From Pelargonium x hortorum (taxonomy: Eukaryota; Streptophyta; Magnoliopsida; Geraniales; Geraniaceae), in assembly GCA_036897525.1 (NCBI GenBank), contig JAYMTJ010000005.1, forward strand, positions 1 to 64,000: DNA of 64,000 nucleotides, given 5' to 3'. Under the pieces are notes generated by a model. It was not told the origin of the DNA and did no database searches. It worked only from the letters and a program-made list of their open reading frames with translations. Positions 12,001 to 23,960 of the stretch are shown in pieces. Made by a program: the position numbers and the translations under genes. Position 1 is the stretch's first letter, and each line of letters begins with the position of its first letter.

Positions 12001-15000
12001 AATTCTTTCCCTAGAGTACAATTTAATTGGATAAAAGAATAGAACTTGTATAATATAAGCTCAACCCTAGTATAGAGTTTTTTACGCTAATCAATCCTGG
12101 ATCCCAAGTAAAAGTTACCCTTCTCAAGAGGAAATGCCATTTGTTTCTAAAAAAAGGGAAACCACCACAACAATACTACAAAGAAAGAATATTTGTCGCC
12201 CTAATTAAGCTACAGATAGCATTCTAGAATGCTGACTAATATAGGTTTCTAAGAAAATCCACGCAATTCTAACCTACGATCATTTTTTTAAGGTGTTTGA
12301 CTTTGACCCAGTTTATATATAAAGCAAGCTATAACTCACTAACAATCTAATATTTAAGCACTCGACAACCCTGGATTAAGACGGATTCAATAAGTCTATT
12401 CTAAAAGCCCTTTTTCAGCGAAAAAGCGAAGCGTTTTAAGGTTTATGTTTTTGGTAGCTCTTATTATTGCGAGTTTCTTAACGAAGCTCTTTTATATCTT
12501 GGTCATTTTGTAGCAAAATGCCAGGCATACGAGGAATTTTAGAATTCATTTCGGTTATTACTTAATTACTTAAATTAAGACACAAGTTATATAAAGTATA
12601 AAGTTGGATGATAGACATATAGACCATGTCGCAGTAGTTTGCTAAGTTAGATTCCCATACACTGTAAATTCCAGCACAGGTTCAGATGCCACCAATTGTT
12701 TTTCTGAGTCAAGTATCCCTTTGTTTGAGGAGTCCCGTGTACGTGTAATAGCTAGGTTCGGCCTTTTTTCTTTATACTAGAGCTTACAAGGGAACTCCTT
12801 AAGAGATATGATCAAATATGAAGCTCACTGTGAATAGTCAACTCGTTTTTCTTTCACTTTCAAAGGGTAAAATCAGGGACTTCCTCTATATGGTAGAAAA
12901 GTTAGCAAGAAAAGAGTTGAAATTGACTGATATTTCTTTACCACTTTTTTTAAGCTTGAAACAGAGGTTTAAGGATTAGAATCTGGATAAAGCATAAGGG
13001 ATTCATTGTTCTTTTGGTACAAGGGCTCTCCCTCTTAGTCCTAACAGCTTTTATTAAAAATGCTATGACAAGGGGACCTAGGGCTATTTCTAAATAAGTA
13101 TATACATATCTCTCAATCAAAGGCTCTGTAGATATGTGGTTAATTAGAAGCTTATTCTGGAGCCCTTTCGGTATAATTCTACATTTCATTTCTCAATTTT
13201 TAATTTAATAGCGTTTTATTAAGATTTTTGTAAACCAGAAAGTCCTTTTCTTATGCTTGGGGAATCCCTGGCAGGGTCTATATTCATTTCATAAGGGGGG
13301 TCGAGCATAAAAATTTTGGCATTCCTATTCCGAGGTATTTAACTGCCAGCAGTATTAACCTGGAGTCTTAAGGCCTATAAATAATCAAATAAGCAGTTCC
13401 TCTGCTCTTATGAAGGGAAGCCCCCTTTCGGGACTCCTTTTAGTATTTAGTATAAACAAAGGTGCCCTAAGGCTAGTTGGAAAGACAAAAAAAAAGACCC
13501 TTTCTTTTTAATCTCCAGAGTAATTAAGAGTTTTAGAGGGGCATATCTAGTTATATTAAAAAATCCCTAAAACCTAAAAGAATTAGAAAAGAATTTAGAT
13601 CTAAACTAAAGGAAAAGCAGTCTGATGTACAAAAAATTAATCGATACCAGAATTGAAGAAATAAAGCTATTTAAGTAAGGCCATGGAATCCGTTTCATTT
13701 CATTGGACCTAGATTCTTTAGCTAATGGAAGGAAAAATCCCTAATTTTCTTTATGGGTAGTTTCTGTTTGACTGGTGAACGGCTACCTTTCAAACCTTGT
13801 CTTGCATACGAATACACACATGAGTAAAGCTAACAACTAAGGCAATTCCTAAGCTAGAGCCCATGTACTTGCATGAGGGCTTCGCGCCTTGGTAGTACCA
13901 TAGCACAATTCCTTGGAGTTATAAGGAAAAAAACCCTTACTTGTTGAATAGCTAACAAACTCGTGAATCCTGGTTCTAATCCTAAGAAGGAATCCCCTTA
14001 CTGATTACTGAAACAGTTTGCAGACCTAGGTAGGGTTACAGGAAACCTTCATACTTGAGAAAACAAACTCTTGCTTGAGAATACAAACTAAGCGAATACT
14101 AACTACTGAGGAGTAAGGACTGGAAGAGGAGAATTCCTATATCTCGTTAATAGAAAAGCTAAATACTCGCTATCATAATTCAATTCAAAAGAGACTAAAT
14201 CCTAAACTATCTTATAGAAATGACTAGGAGTTATCAAAAGAATATAGAATATGTTAGTTAAGCTCTTGGTTTTTTCCCATATATTACTAAATTGCCAATA
14301 CCTGGAATAGAAAAATCTAATACTCCTTTACCCTCTATCCCAGAAACACACCTTTACCTAAGCTAGTTACACCTTCTCTCCTAATCCTAAAGCCCAAACC
14401 TACTATAAACTATAAACAACAGGCTCTTATCTTACTAAGATAAGAAGGAAACCGAATTCGGTATAGGGATGTGGAATAGTAAATAAATAATATAACCGTA
14501 GGTATGTTTATTAAGTCCCATAATAGAATAAAATCTCGTTTAGAAGTTCGTTGTTTAGAGCCTACTATCTCGACAAAGAGTTCTTTTCCTATTAAATACC
14601 TTGTCATCAGGTTACTTGAATTTGGTAATACCCAAATCTTTTAGAAGGGTCCCCGGTAGTGTAATAATCTAGCTTTCCCTTTAAAAAGGGAGTAGCCTTG
14701 TAATTATATGCATGTTTCCACAGGGATCCGTTATATCGGTTATGGAAAAGCAAGAGAGTAGCCCAATAGGATTGATTCTTAAAGGACGTTCAAAAGTTTT
14801 TTTTAATGCACGCTTTTCTGGAAAAGTTCTCGATCGACTGGATTAATCTAAGTTTATATCCTCTCGGTACAAATAACAACTAATACTAAGAGAAATCTTA
14901 GCCTCTATTAACAATGTATCTATAACAAAGACTTTAGTACCAGAACAAGTCAATCAGAAAAAACGGGTCAAATAGACATCGGTTCTTACAAGTTAAGTAC

Positions 15001-15169
15001 TTAAAAGCAAAAGAAACTCTGGCAATTAAGAAGAGCCTATTCACTAAGGAAAGACTTAGAATAGCTTTCACACTCCAGTTCTAGTTTCAAATCAAAGAAG
15101 GGGGAATTAAGCGTGTCACGTAGTATCAGTATAGTTAACCTTACGCTATGACACCACCAACGTCTTACC
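6001..15169. other. gene-free block with one lysine/arginine-rich island
   Basis: No gene is recognised. The longest start-initiated frames are 79 codons (12950-13189, minus) and 74 codons (10366-10590, plus), neither protein-like. At 6540-6960 the texture changes to words such as GCTAAG, TAGTAAAGCT and GGTATAGCT. Read in one plus frame, that island is broken mostly by TAA and TAG with a single TGA, and a pyrimidine-rich run ending in TTTCAG (about 6780-6854) resembles a 3' splice site. A run of 12 T lies at 8057-8068. At 14060-14400 the sequence is again less homopolymeric but has no usable frame. Confidence 0.55.
11935..11943 (+). repeat. GGGGATTCC recurrent 9-mer
   Basis: One of five exact copies of GGGGATTCC or its complement (others at 13989-13997 minus, 19376-19384, 27915-27923, 60250-60258). 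The sister form GGGGAATCC occurs at 13259-13267, 27479-27487 and 40677-40685. Base composition predicts well under one copy of either word in 64 kb. It could be a small dispersed GC cluster or a protein-binding site. Its function is unknown. Confidence 0.4.
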
Positions 15170-15330
15170 GGTTTTCTGAGTCTTCTGTAGCCCTGTTTAT
15201 TAGCCTTCGCAGCAGCTTTCTTACCTGTCTTAGGAATCTTCTTCTTCTTGTTATGAGTCCTTATATAGTAGTTATAATAGTTGGTATTATTATAGTATAG
15301 ATAGTAAAGGATTAGTATGTATTCTATATA
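15170..15330 (-). other. low-complexity island with Lys-rich translation
   Basis: The minus strand contains four AAG triplets followed by GCT/GCG-rich sequence and translates in one frame to NKKKKIPKTGKKAAAKANKQ, then GYRRLRKP, directly followed by GGTAAGA, which matches a 5' splice-site consensus. The frame stays open for 100 codons (about 15043-15345) but has no ATG. Upstream on the same strand is Tyr/Asn-rich low-complexity sequence (TAT, ATA and AAC triplets). It could be an exon of a basic protein, or a trinucleotide-rich stretch that merely looks coding. A 100-codon open frame is expected several times by chance in this window, so I lean to low complexity. Confidence 0.25.
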
Positions 15331-18300
15331 AAATAAAGTCTAAGGTTTACTCTACTCTTATTAGTTGTCTTAGTGCTTAAGGCGCGAAGCCCTCGTTGAC
15401 TTTGTTCTTATCCTTTGTACGAAGAAATCACTTTCGTAGAACAGGAATACCCACCAGCATCCTATTTGTACTACCTCTTTTCAGATAAAATTGACTTTTA
15501 TTTCCTGTGAAACATATTTAGTTTGTTTCTAAATCTTAAGTATTCTAGGATTAGTTACTTTTGGGTTACCGCTAAGTTAAGTAGAAATTCCTTTTGCAAT
15601 TGTATTCGATTCAAGATTTTTTTTAATCTATATTCATAACTGCCTGCCCCATTCCCCTAGAGCTGGAGTAACCTTATCTTAATAAAGGGTGCCGCTTATT
15701 GTTAACTAAAAGCTCCTTATTAGAAATGTTAATTCATCCAGACGATAGGGTCTGCGCTAGGATTAAACTCAACACATCCCCAAGGAGTTTCTGAACTAAC
15801 TATAAAGGGTAGTTTAACTACTCAAAGTTAACGTTTTTAAGATTTTTTGAGAAACTCTCAAATCTCTGCTATTCCATGAACTACGCCACCCCTTCGTTAT
15901 CCGTTTTAGAGACTCCTACTTTGAAGAATTAAGGAACCCTCTTAGTAGACGTTTTTAAAGTCCCCCGTTTGCCAAACTCTCGAGGATTACCGAATAGTAA
16001 AGTATAAGCTCTTTTACATGGAAAATACCCTTACAAGTAGGTTCCTATTTATCTACCTACAGCAAATTTGTCAAGAAAACCCAGCCCTGAGTATAACTTT
16101 GGTCAATACTCCTTTCAATTTTCTGTAACACTTTGTTCTTTCCCTGTTACTTACTAATTTTAACTTAATTTCATTAGAATTCTATTCCAAATAAAGCTGG
16201 GTTGTGATATCCTACTCCTACTTAGTTGAAAACTTTACCTACATTTACTCGCCAAGGATCCTAGGAAAGTGTTAATTCCAATAAATATTGTAATCTATAT
16301 AAACAAAACCAAGTCAAAGAATGGAATCGTAGCTAGTCCGGAGAATTGACTTAGTTTAGGAGGAGCTCCTTTTCTACTAGTAAATGTCCTACATGTGTAA
16401 TAAAGGGTATTAAGAGGGGGCCTTAGAGCAAAAGGAGACACGGATATAAAGAAAAAAATGTTAACACCATTGTCTGGACGCGAGTCTGCGTTATCTATTA
16501 AAAACAAAGAATCGAGACGACTCACTTTGTTTGTTTCAAAACTAAAAGCTTGAGTAAATACTTTGCAATGAAACATGGGATTCCTTATTTCTATCTTATT
16601 ATAAGGGGTTCCGTTCCCTTGCTTTGTGACGAGTCAGTCCCTCTGGTATCAAACCCGCCGCAGCCCCAGACCAGACCCCGCTGAACTTTGCTAACACCTT
16701 ATTAAAGGGGGCTTTTGAAGTGTAAAAGAAAAGTGTATCAATACAAGAATTCAATATTACCTAGTTTCAATGTATATTTCTTTAACTGGTATAGTAACAG
16801 AGTCCTATCCTCGTGTATTTTCTTACATTAAATAAGTGCGAGTTTAGTAACCAAAAGAATCTTTTTTTTGTTATACTCCTACTTATGTACAAGAATCTAA
16901 AAGGTCTAAACTAGCGAAGGGTTTTAGTTCGGTGCCCCGTATGTAAGCAAGGATACCTTGTCTCTTAATGGTATTATAAAAAGACAGTACATCTATCAAA
17001 ATCAGTATTTGAAAGCAGTCCTTGCAGGAAGATTCTTAACCATACAAAGGATAGACTGACTTATGTTTTAAAGCAAGGAAATGTTCATACAACAGGTTTT
17101 TTTATATTGCTCCCTAGTGGTACTCTGGAATTCCTAAGGAATTTGGTAGAGAAATCTTTCCTTTGTGGGGAGATTCTAAAACATATTCCATAAAATGGGG
17201 CTCAAAAGGCTTCGGGTGTACCCAACTTTACACTTTTCTCTAGCTTTAGCAAATAGAAGTTTAATGAACAGCTTTCTATTTGGTTAGTGCTTTTCCAGTC
17301 TGTCCTTTACCAAAAGGAAAGTTAATTAACAACTGGCAGGCTATCCTTCTCCAGGTACGTACCTATTCTGTTGTAAGTGTTTTACTTTACTATATCTCCA
17401 GTATCTCTAGCAGTTTTAACAAATGGAAATTCATTGTCATTGGCAGGCTCTGTTAGCTATATCTGTATTCTGTATCTTGGTTTAAAGGCATTTCATTCAA
17501 GAGAGAGCAAAGAAAATCCGTAATGTAATAGTGAGTTGCCCTAGGTGTTCCCTTATATGTGTTTATAGTTGTTCGTACCACAAAGGTTTTCTAAAGGTTT
17601 CGTTTCTTGATGTCATGTTGCTTGCTTTTATTAGGATCCCAAGGTACATTTCTAATTTATGAATTCTAAAACTATGGAATGAACGAAACTACTTTGTTAC
17701 CCTTATTAGGATTACACCTTAGTTAGTGTAAAGTAAACCTATCAGAAATTTAGAGGACCTAACTCTTAGTACCAACCCCCTATTTGGACCAAAGCCCTTT
17801 TTTTAACCCTAACTTCCTCTTTTGTATAAACTAAAAGCATCCAGGAAAGTTGTCTAGGATACCTCAATTCTCTCTCACTGTTAGTAGAAATTGAAAACTC
17901 GAACCCAATTAGTGAATCTTTCTTTAGCAACCGAGACAGGACCCGTTTAGTTTTATTGGGGGAAGATAGAGCCCCGGCCTTAAGGGGGAAAGGACGCTCT
18001 CAGTAGTAGAACTCAACGGAGAAGTAGCGGCAAGCGAAAAACGGACATTAGGTGCCATAAATAAAAAAAATTTTTATACAATAGTTCACAAATTGATCCA
18101 TATCCTGTATGAAGGATAAATACGTATTGTAAAGAATTGTATTGTAAGCTTTTACCTCAGAAGGGGATAGCCCCGTAACAATTACCCTAGAAAAACTCTA
18201 TAACAGGAATTAGACTTGCCTTGCCCCTCATTATAAGCTGCTCGCGATCCTCCTCCTTTCCTTACCTTACTTATTTGTATGTTATGCTTTTTGCTTTGAT

Positions 18301-18555
18301 TTATCTTTTTTAAGTTCCAACCTTCTGTCTTCTTTTCTTTCTAGAATCTTCTTATTACGCTTATTACGGATAACAAACAGGAGTTATACTCGTTTTATTT
18401 AATAGATCCTCGGTCGGCTACAGTAGTAACATCAAGGGCCCATATATCCCCGGATATCTGTAATAAAACATGGTATTTAAGTAACCCGGTGAATTTGATC
18501 CTCTTTAGCTTAAGGAAGAATATGAAATAGTTCGAATCCCTTAATTAATGCCTCA
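15331..18555. other. gene-free block
   Basis: No recognised gene apart from the weak ORF at 16295-16576 listed separately. The part from about 17270 to 17600 has the mixed texture of the 23 kb island and shares with it the 15-mer TCTGTATTCTGTATC (about 17461 and 23141). The rest is background AT-rich sequence. Confidence 0.55.
16295..16576 (-). CDS. hypothetical 93-aa ORF, weakly supported
   Basis: This frame has an ATG start (complement of 16574-16576) and a normal stop. The product would be 93 residues, with a polar first half (SRLDSLFLIDNADSRPDNG), a hydrophobic patch (NIFFFISVSPFAL, about residues 38-50) and a hydrophobic C-terminus (IPFFDLVLFI). I recognise no domain or motif. No ribosome-binding site or promoter stands out, and there is no neighbouring gene. 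Its length is within the range expected by chance. It is listed only because it combines an ATG start with a moderately balanced amino-acid composition. Confidence 0.12.
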   Translation of the reverse strand: MFHCKVFTQAFSFETNKVSRLDSLFLIDNADSRPDNGVNIFFFISVSPFALRPPLNTLYYTCRTFTSRKGAPPKLSQFSGLATIPFFDLVLFI

Positions 18556-18635
18556 AAGTTATTAGTTTAAACTGGTAGAACACGGGTTTCAAGAAGAAAG
18601 TTACCATTACCAGGGTTCGAGTCCTTATATACCCA
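18556..18635 (+). tRNA. tRNA-like sequence, probably decayed
   Basis: The D arm is good: stem GTTT (18565-18568) pairs with GAAC (18578-18581) around the loop AAACTGGTA, which has the conserved GG, preceded by TA at the positions of U8 and A9. The T arm is also good: AGGG (18612-18615), loop TTCGAGT, CCTT (18623-18626). The 3' end reads TATACCCA, like the end of many lysine tRNAs. However, the 5' seven bases (AAGTTAT) do not pair with it. The middle section (18583-18611) is about six bases too long and has no proper 5-bp anticodon stem, so no anticodon can be assigned. D and T arms also serve as the A and B boxes of RNA polymerase III promoters, so a tRNA-derived SINE is possible. A relic tRNA is my first choice. 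Confidence 0.35.
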
Positions 18636-20811
18636 GTGAGAAACTCCTAAGTGTACTTTTATCTTTTCCAGGATTTTAGTTATTTGCTTAATTAATTGAA
18701 ATCGAATCTTAGGACTAAAAAGTAAAGTATAAGGAGGAAGGTGTAAGGGGCTCCTTATTCCTAAATGCAGGAAGAAAGAAGCCAAAGCCGTTTATTATAA
18801 GCCTATAGATCTTCCCTCAACACTCGACGTCTGGGTAAGAGCCCCTCTAAGTAACTGCAAGGCCGGTACTTAAAGTAATTAGAAACTTTATACTAAAATA
18901 TAAAAAACATTTTTTAGGAGTATAACTTATACCTTTATTCTAATTTGTTGTTCGAGATTAGAAAAAAAAAACTACGAAGCCCTTCTAGAATCAAGTAATA
19001 AAAAGTTTAGATAGAGGGTCCTATATTTTTTGAATTTTTATCATGAGTTTTCTAGTACTATTTGTTTTAAACCTTTCTTTATTTTACAGCCCACATTAAT
19101 TTCCTAAATGCTCTAATATGGGTTTGGAAACACTAAAGCTCTTTTAAGAACACGTTTAGAGTGCAACTTGAATCCCATCCCTGTTTTGTTTTATACGAAC
19201 CTTAACCTTGCAAATTAGGAGTATTTAAAGTCATAATCAGGTGTATACTTTATAGTGTAGAAGGGGAGCCCTGATTGAATAAACTCAAATAAAAGTCTTA
19301 GGTATCTCCTACTTTGTCTATAAAACCCGCATTTTACAAGTTTGCCCATCCCACCAGATTTTACTTTCATTTTACGGGGATTCCCTATTTGTAATTACTC
19401 CTACTCTAATTAATTCCAATTAGATATTAGAGGTAGACAATCGAGTACTTATACTAATAAGGGAGTTTCCATACTATAGGCGAAAGACTTTAGAAATGTT
19501 TATTTAAACATTAAGTACCTATTTATATAAATTAAAAGGTAACATGTCAATATAAAAAAGACTGTTCTATTGGAGAGGAATTATAGCCTAAGGAAGATAT
19601 ATCCTCAAAAAATCTTATAATCTATTCTTTATTTAGTCCTTTTTTTTGTCTAGCAATTCCTCCTAAAGTTCCTCGAGTTATCCATAAAAGCTAAAAATTG
19701 CCTACGTATCTAGCTATTTCGATGAACAAGGGATTACAAAGATTGCATGCTTAGGTGGGTGTGCTAAAACTTTGTAAAAGCCTAGTACTACATTACATTT
19801 GACCCATTATGAGGCTTAACTTAACCCGAGCCAAAAAGCTTGAGTCTTGAATAAGAATTCTGTATGAGTTTTTTTAACTAAAGCGAAAGAAGGTCTAATT
19901 CGTACAAGGATTTACCTAATAGGGATACTGAATAGAGATTAGAAACTTATCGAAGTAGAGTTTCTATTTTATAACTGAAAACTTATACAGAAAAGCACGA
20001 ACCAAAACTATATCTTCATCCCAGGTGATTCCTAATTGAATTACAAGAAAGGTACCCTTTTTTAGGACTCCTCTTATACTGAGGGGGGTACACACGAAGA
20101 CTCAGATTACTGCCATTTTAGAACTATATCTCTATAGCACTGCACTGCTCAACTGCTCACTGTGAAGACACTTAGAAGAACCCTTAAGCAAAAGACATTA
20201 CATCTTCTTCCTTTTTTCTGGGAATTTATCTTACCTTAAATCTCAAATAAACGGGGGCTTGCTGAATGTGGTTTAATAGCTATTAATAATTTTTTCTTTT
20301 GAAGGCTATCCGTAATCGTAATAAAGTAATGCCCAACTACTAGGCTCAGGAGCTGTCCTATTTTACTTCGATACTTTAGAAATAAAGGAAAACACTAAAA
20401 AAAGGTACTAAAATCTAGAAAGAGATCCTAATGAGTAAGAAGCCGCTTCGAAGCTCCGGGAATCCTAAGTTTTTTTAGAAAAAAAGTTCGTAAGAACAAC
20501 ACCTAACCGCGTTCTCTACAGGAAAAGTTTTCGGGGGCTTTATTTACTATTTGTCTACTCGTTGTATCACAAGGGTATCCATAAAAACCCGAACTAAATC
20601 GATTAAAGCCGGGTTTATCCTATGTTATAGGGCTTATAGGAACTATATATATGTCTCAATTATAGTATATGCTTTTGATAAAGGTTAGTTCAAACAAGAG
20701 TACTCAAAGCTCGCACTTTTTGGCATCTTGCTGAATATATACATTTTGGGAACTTCTACTTTAGGTTTATGAAAAGCCTCCGGTTACTGCACAACATAAA
20801 CGAAATGTCTT
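18636..20811. other. gene-free block
   Basis: Background AT-rich sequence without a usable frame; the longest start-initiated frame in the area is the 72-codon minus-strand one at 18567-18785, which overlaps the tRNA-like sequence and looks like a chance frame. A GGGGATTCC motif lies at 19376-19384. Nothing else stands out. Confidence 0.55.
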
Positions 20812-20890
20812 CCGTATCGGGACTCGAACCTTTTACATCTGTAAATTACCAGCATATAAGACATACTTTTAACAGATCCGGATAAAAGCG
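20812..20890 (-). tRNA. second tRNA-like sequence, incomplete
   Basis: On the minus strand there is a D-arm-like hairpin (stem TTTA/TAAA, loop with GG, about 20868-20886). It is followed by a clean 5-bp anticodon-like stem (AGTAT/ATGCT, 20851-20867) with a 7-base loop GTCTTAT that would place CTT (lysine) as anticodon with U33 and A37. Then comes a T-loop core GGTTCGAGTCCC (20819-20830). The T stem pairs only at two positions and no acceptor stem is visible. The 11 bases GGTTCGAGTCC are identical to those at 18614-18624. It looks like a decayed tRNA or a tRNA-derived element. Confidence 0.25.
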
Positions 20891-21039
20891 CTTTAGGATA
20901 CTAAGGCTTTCCTCAAGCTAGGGACTTGCCCCCTTCTTAACAACTAGAGGAACTCTTTACTAAATAAATACGTTTACTAGTATAGACGTTTTTTGTACGT
21001 AAGTCTCCTCAAGTTAGATTCTAGGTCAAGTTTTTGTTT

Positions 21040-21135
21040 GTTTTCTTTCTTTTGGTCCTTCTCTAGCTCTTACTGCTCTAGCTACTGGTACTACTATGGC
21101 TACTGCTTTCCTCTTGCTCTACCTCTACGGATACA
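21040..21135. repeat. GCT/ACT trinucleotide-rich stretch
   Basis: The plus strand is dominated by CTAGCT, CTACTG, GGTACTACT and CTCTAC words, a degenerate run of GCT, ACT and TAC triplets. Translation gives Tyr/Ser-rich sequence on the plus strand and Ala/Val/Arg-rich sequence on the minus strand, so neither strand is clearly coding. It resembles the islands at 15.2 kb and 26.2 kb in word use. Confidence 0.35.
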
Positions 21136-22869
21136 GAGTACAGGTATAATTAAGGGGAGGTTTATGTTTATAGGGCATAAGAGTACAGCTCATAAGAAAG
21201 CGCTATCGAGAGTATGAAACAAGGTAGTACAAAAATAGGTGTGAAGATTAAGAAAGGGGGCTTTAGATTTCGGGTTATAATAGGTTAAGGATGGCAGACT
21301 AAGCTGGCGAATAAACGGGAAACTTCTCTGTCATTCCGATTAATAGTTTAAAGCTGTAGCCCCAAAAAGCCCTATCTTGCTTGATTAGATCTTTCAGAAT
21401 ATTCAGTACTTTCAACTGACCTAGCTATCGCTGCGTTTAAAGTTTTTTCATTCGAAGACGGAAGAAGAAATTTTATCTACAAAAGTTAGATATTGAGTTC
21501 AGATGTAACAAGCTTTTAGAGAAACTAGTATAAATTATTTGCTTCGATTAGTTTAGCTTATCCCAGAGGATTCTACCCTCCTGCAAATTCGCAGGGGTGT
21601 TAAAAAAGAAAAAGATTCTGAATCAAGAAAGTTGGGCATTCCTACGATTATAAGAATAATAGCTAGCTAAGAAATATCCATTAAGTGCGTACTTGAGCGG
21701 GGTTGCGGCATGATTTGAAAAAAGTATAGATTCCTTTGTCGGCAATTTGTAAACATTATATACAGTGCAACTGAAAAGCATAAAAAGCCAATTTCCTTAC
21801 TTGATCATTTGTGTTTACAATATTCTAACCCTTAGGTTTAATTATAAAATTATAGAGGGTTTATTGGGCAGGGAAACCCTACACCGGAGCGTTCCTAAGT
21901 TTTAGACTTTATTTTGTGATATAAGAAAGTAATTTCAATTCTAAACTTGATTGAACAGGAGATGCTTCTAAGAACCCAGACAAGACAAGATCGTAAGTAA
22001 TAAGCTTTGACTCGACCTATTTTATTAATTAACAAAGTAAAAGCTGTTTCTAAATTCCCTAGCGTACAAGTAAAAAAAAGTATAGCGTAAGCATGAGAAA
22101 CCACCCACTTATCAAGTATTTTACGTAGTTTTGATAGAATTTAGACTCCTTACCTACACCTACCTTTAAACCCTTTGTGAAGTTTTATAAAGTTGAAAGT
22201 TTACAAAAAATCTAGGAAAGGGAAAAGATAAACTAAGGCTTCTTTTGGATTAAGATGAAAGTACTCTATTTTACTTGTAAGAACAAAACTCGATGCTTAT
22301 TTTAATAGCAGCACTAAAATCTCGGACTCCGTTATGAAACCCTATCTTAAAGAAAGTTTTAAACTAGGCTTTTTACCGAGCAGAAGAAGAAGAGGCCTTT
22401 AACCATAGATATTTTTCTACAGAATTTTTGTTATATCTTTAAACGCCCTTTGCCTTGAGTCTGATTCCAAGTGAGGTCAACTGAAAGCCTCAAGATTCTT
22501 TGTGGTATACTGACGCGTTTCGAGCTTTTGAGTAGTACTAAAAGAAGAGATGTATAAAATTCTGTATTTAGGAGTAGTTATAAGATAAGGACTTTATAAA
22601 ATTTTTTGTGAACTGTACTTGATCTAAAACTTTGTAACTTCAAAGTACGGATCTAGATTGTGCCGGTATTTTTCCTCTATAGGATGGGGTTGGTTGCAAA
22701 AAGTTTTTTCACAGCATTTGCTTGAAGGCGCTCTATTAAATAGCAAGGATAGATCTAACTTTTCCTCTTAATCTAAAGTAAGATAAAAACTTTCCGGTAT
22801 ACCTATACCTAAGAAAACCTATTAGGTATCCACTTAAACATCTAGCATTAGACTTTAAAATATCAAGGA
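21136..22869. other. gene-free block
   Basis: No recognisable gene. A 69-codon minus-strand frame (21895-22104) is within chance expectation. No repeat or structure was noticed. Confidence 0.55.
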
Positions 22870-23960
22870 TTTATTCTTTCCTCATCCACTGACCTGTACC
22901 ACCAACCAAAAAACTTAAATACCTGGAAAGCCTCAGTCTGTGCGGGCAAGGTCAAGCTAAGGAAAGCGAAGTACTGAATACAGTGAATCCCTTACTTGGA
23001 GTTCTTCTTCTTTCTACCTAAACACTAAAGACTACCCTCTTAGGATCCTGCCAATGCTAGGAATGCCTGTCGAATGCAAGTCCTTGTCAGCTCTGCTAGG
23101 TACCTACGAATCCTCCTATTCAAGTGTTCTAACCTGTCCATTTTCTGTATTCTGTATCCACTTACTGTGAGTGTTACTGTATTCCGGTTAAGGGTAATCC
23201 ATTTCAGGTAAGCGCTGTAGTAGAAAACTAAGTTGGTTAAGTATACTATTTTATTCCTGTTCTATAACTAACTTATAGCTCTTGGGCTCTTAGCAAGGGA
23301 ATCCTTAACGAGTTTAGACCGCAAACCCCCTATTTAGACTTGAGATATAGGTGTTCTTTTCCTTACTTATATATAAGTATTCCTCCTTGGTATTCTTATA
23401 TTGTATTGTATAGAACTAATAGGTAGTAATTAGGATTAGTAAGGCAAGAATTTCTCTTAAATAGAAGTCAAGTGAAAGCTCACCTAACTAAGAAGGAAAC
23501 CTCCTGACTGTGTCCACTCTAATTCCTTTGAGTCGATTGGTTTGGTTTTTCCGATCCTTCTGTACCAGTAAAGGTATATAAGGTAAAATACAAGAAATCC
23601 TTTCTTCTCTGAAAGCTCTAACCTAGGATGCTCGGCTAATCAATTCAATTGGTGCTAACCTTTACCCTAGCAATTCCATCAAGTACATTCTCTAAACAAA
23701 GTTGTCTATCTCCTAAGCATAACTCTGAAAGTTCTAAGCCTGTCCAAGCAAGGTCTGTGTTGCTAATAGATGTTTGTTGTATGCTAGCTATGGGGTTGTG
23801 GTATAGCTCATGAAAGTATGTGCTGTCTGTGTTGGCACTATCTGGTTGAGAAGTCCCTGTTTGGAGTGTAGGACATGTTGGTGAAGCAGGTCTATTTTAA
23901 GATTCTGGAGTTGATGTCTAGTGTAAGATGGTATATACTAATATACTCCGAATCTTTCTA
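22870..23960. other. island of higher G+C and mixed texture
   Basis: This kilobase has fewer homopolymer runs and visibly more G+C than its surroundings. Typical words are CCTGTCGAATGC, CTGTATTCTGTATCC and CAAGTCCTTG. It holds copy 1 of the 38-bp repeat (23459-23496) and shares a 15-mer with 17.46 kb. One plus frame from about 22870 to 23167 is interrupted by TAA but not TGA. No domain is recognised. An old inserted element or transferred DNA would explain the difference in texture. Confidence 0.35.
23459..23496 (+). repeat. 38-bp dispersed repeat, copy 1
   Basis: Matches 51327-51364 in the same orientation with one mismatch (base 8, A here and T there); the last 30 bases are identical. A match this long is not expected by chance in 64 kb. 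It contains a small hairpin (GTGA/TCAC around AAGC). Sequence on either side diverges at once, so the unit is short or the copies are old and only this core is preserved. Confidence 0.85.
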
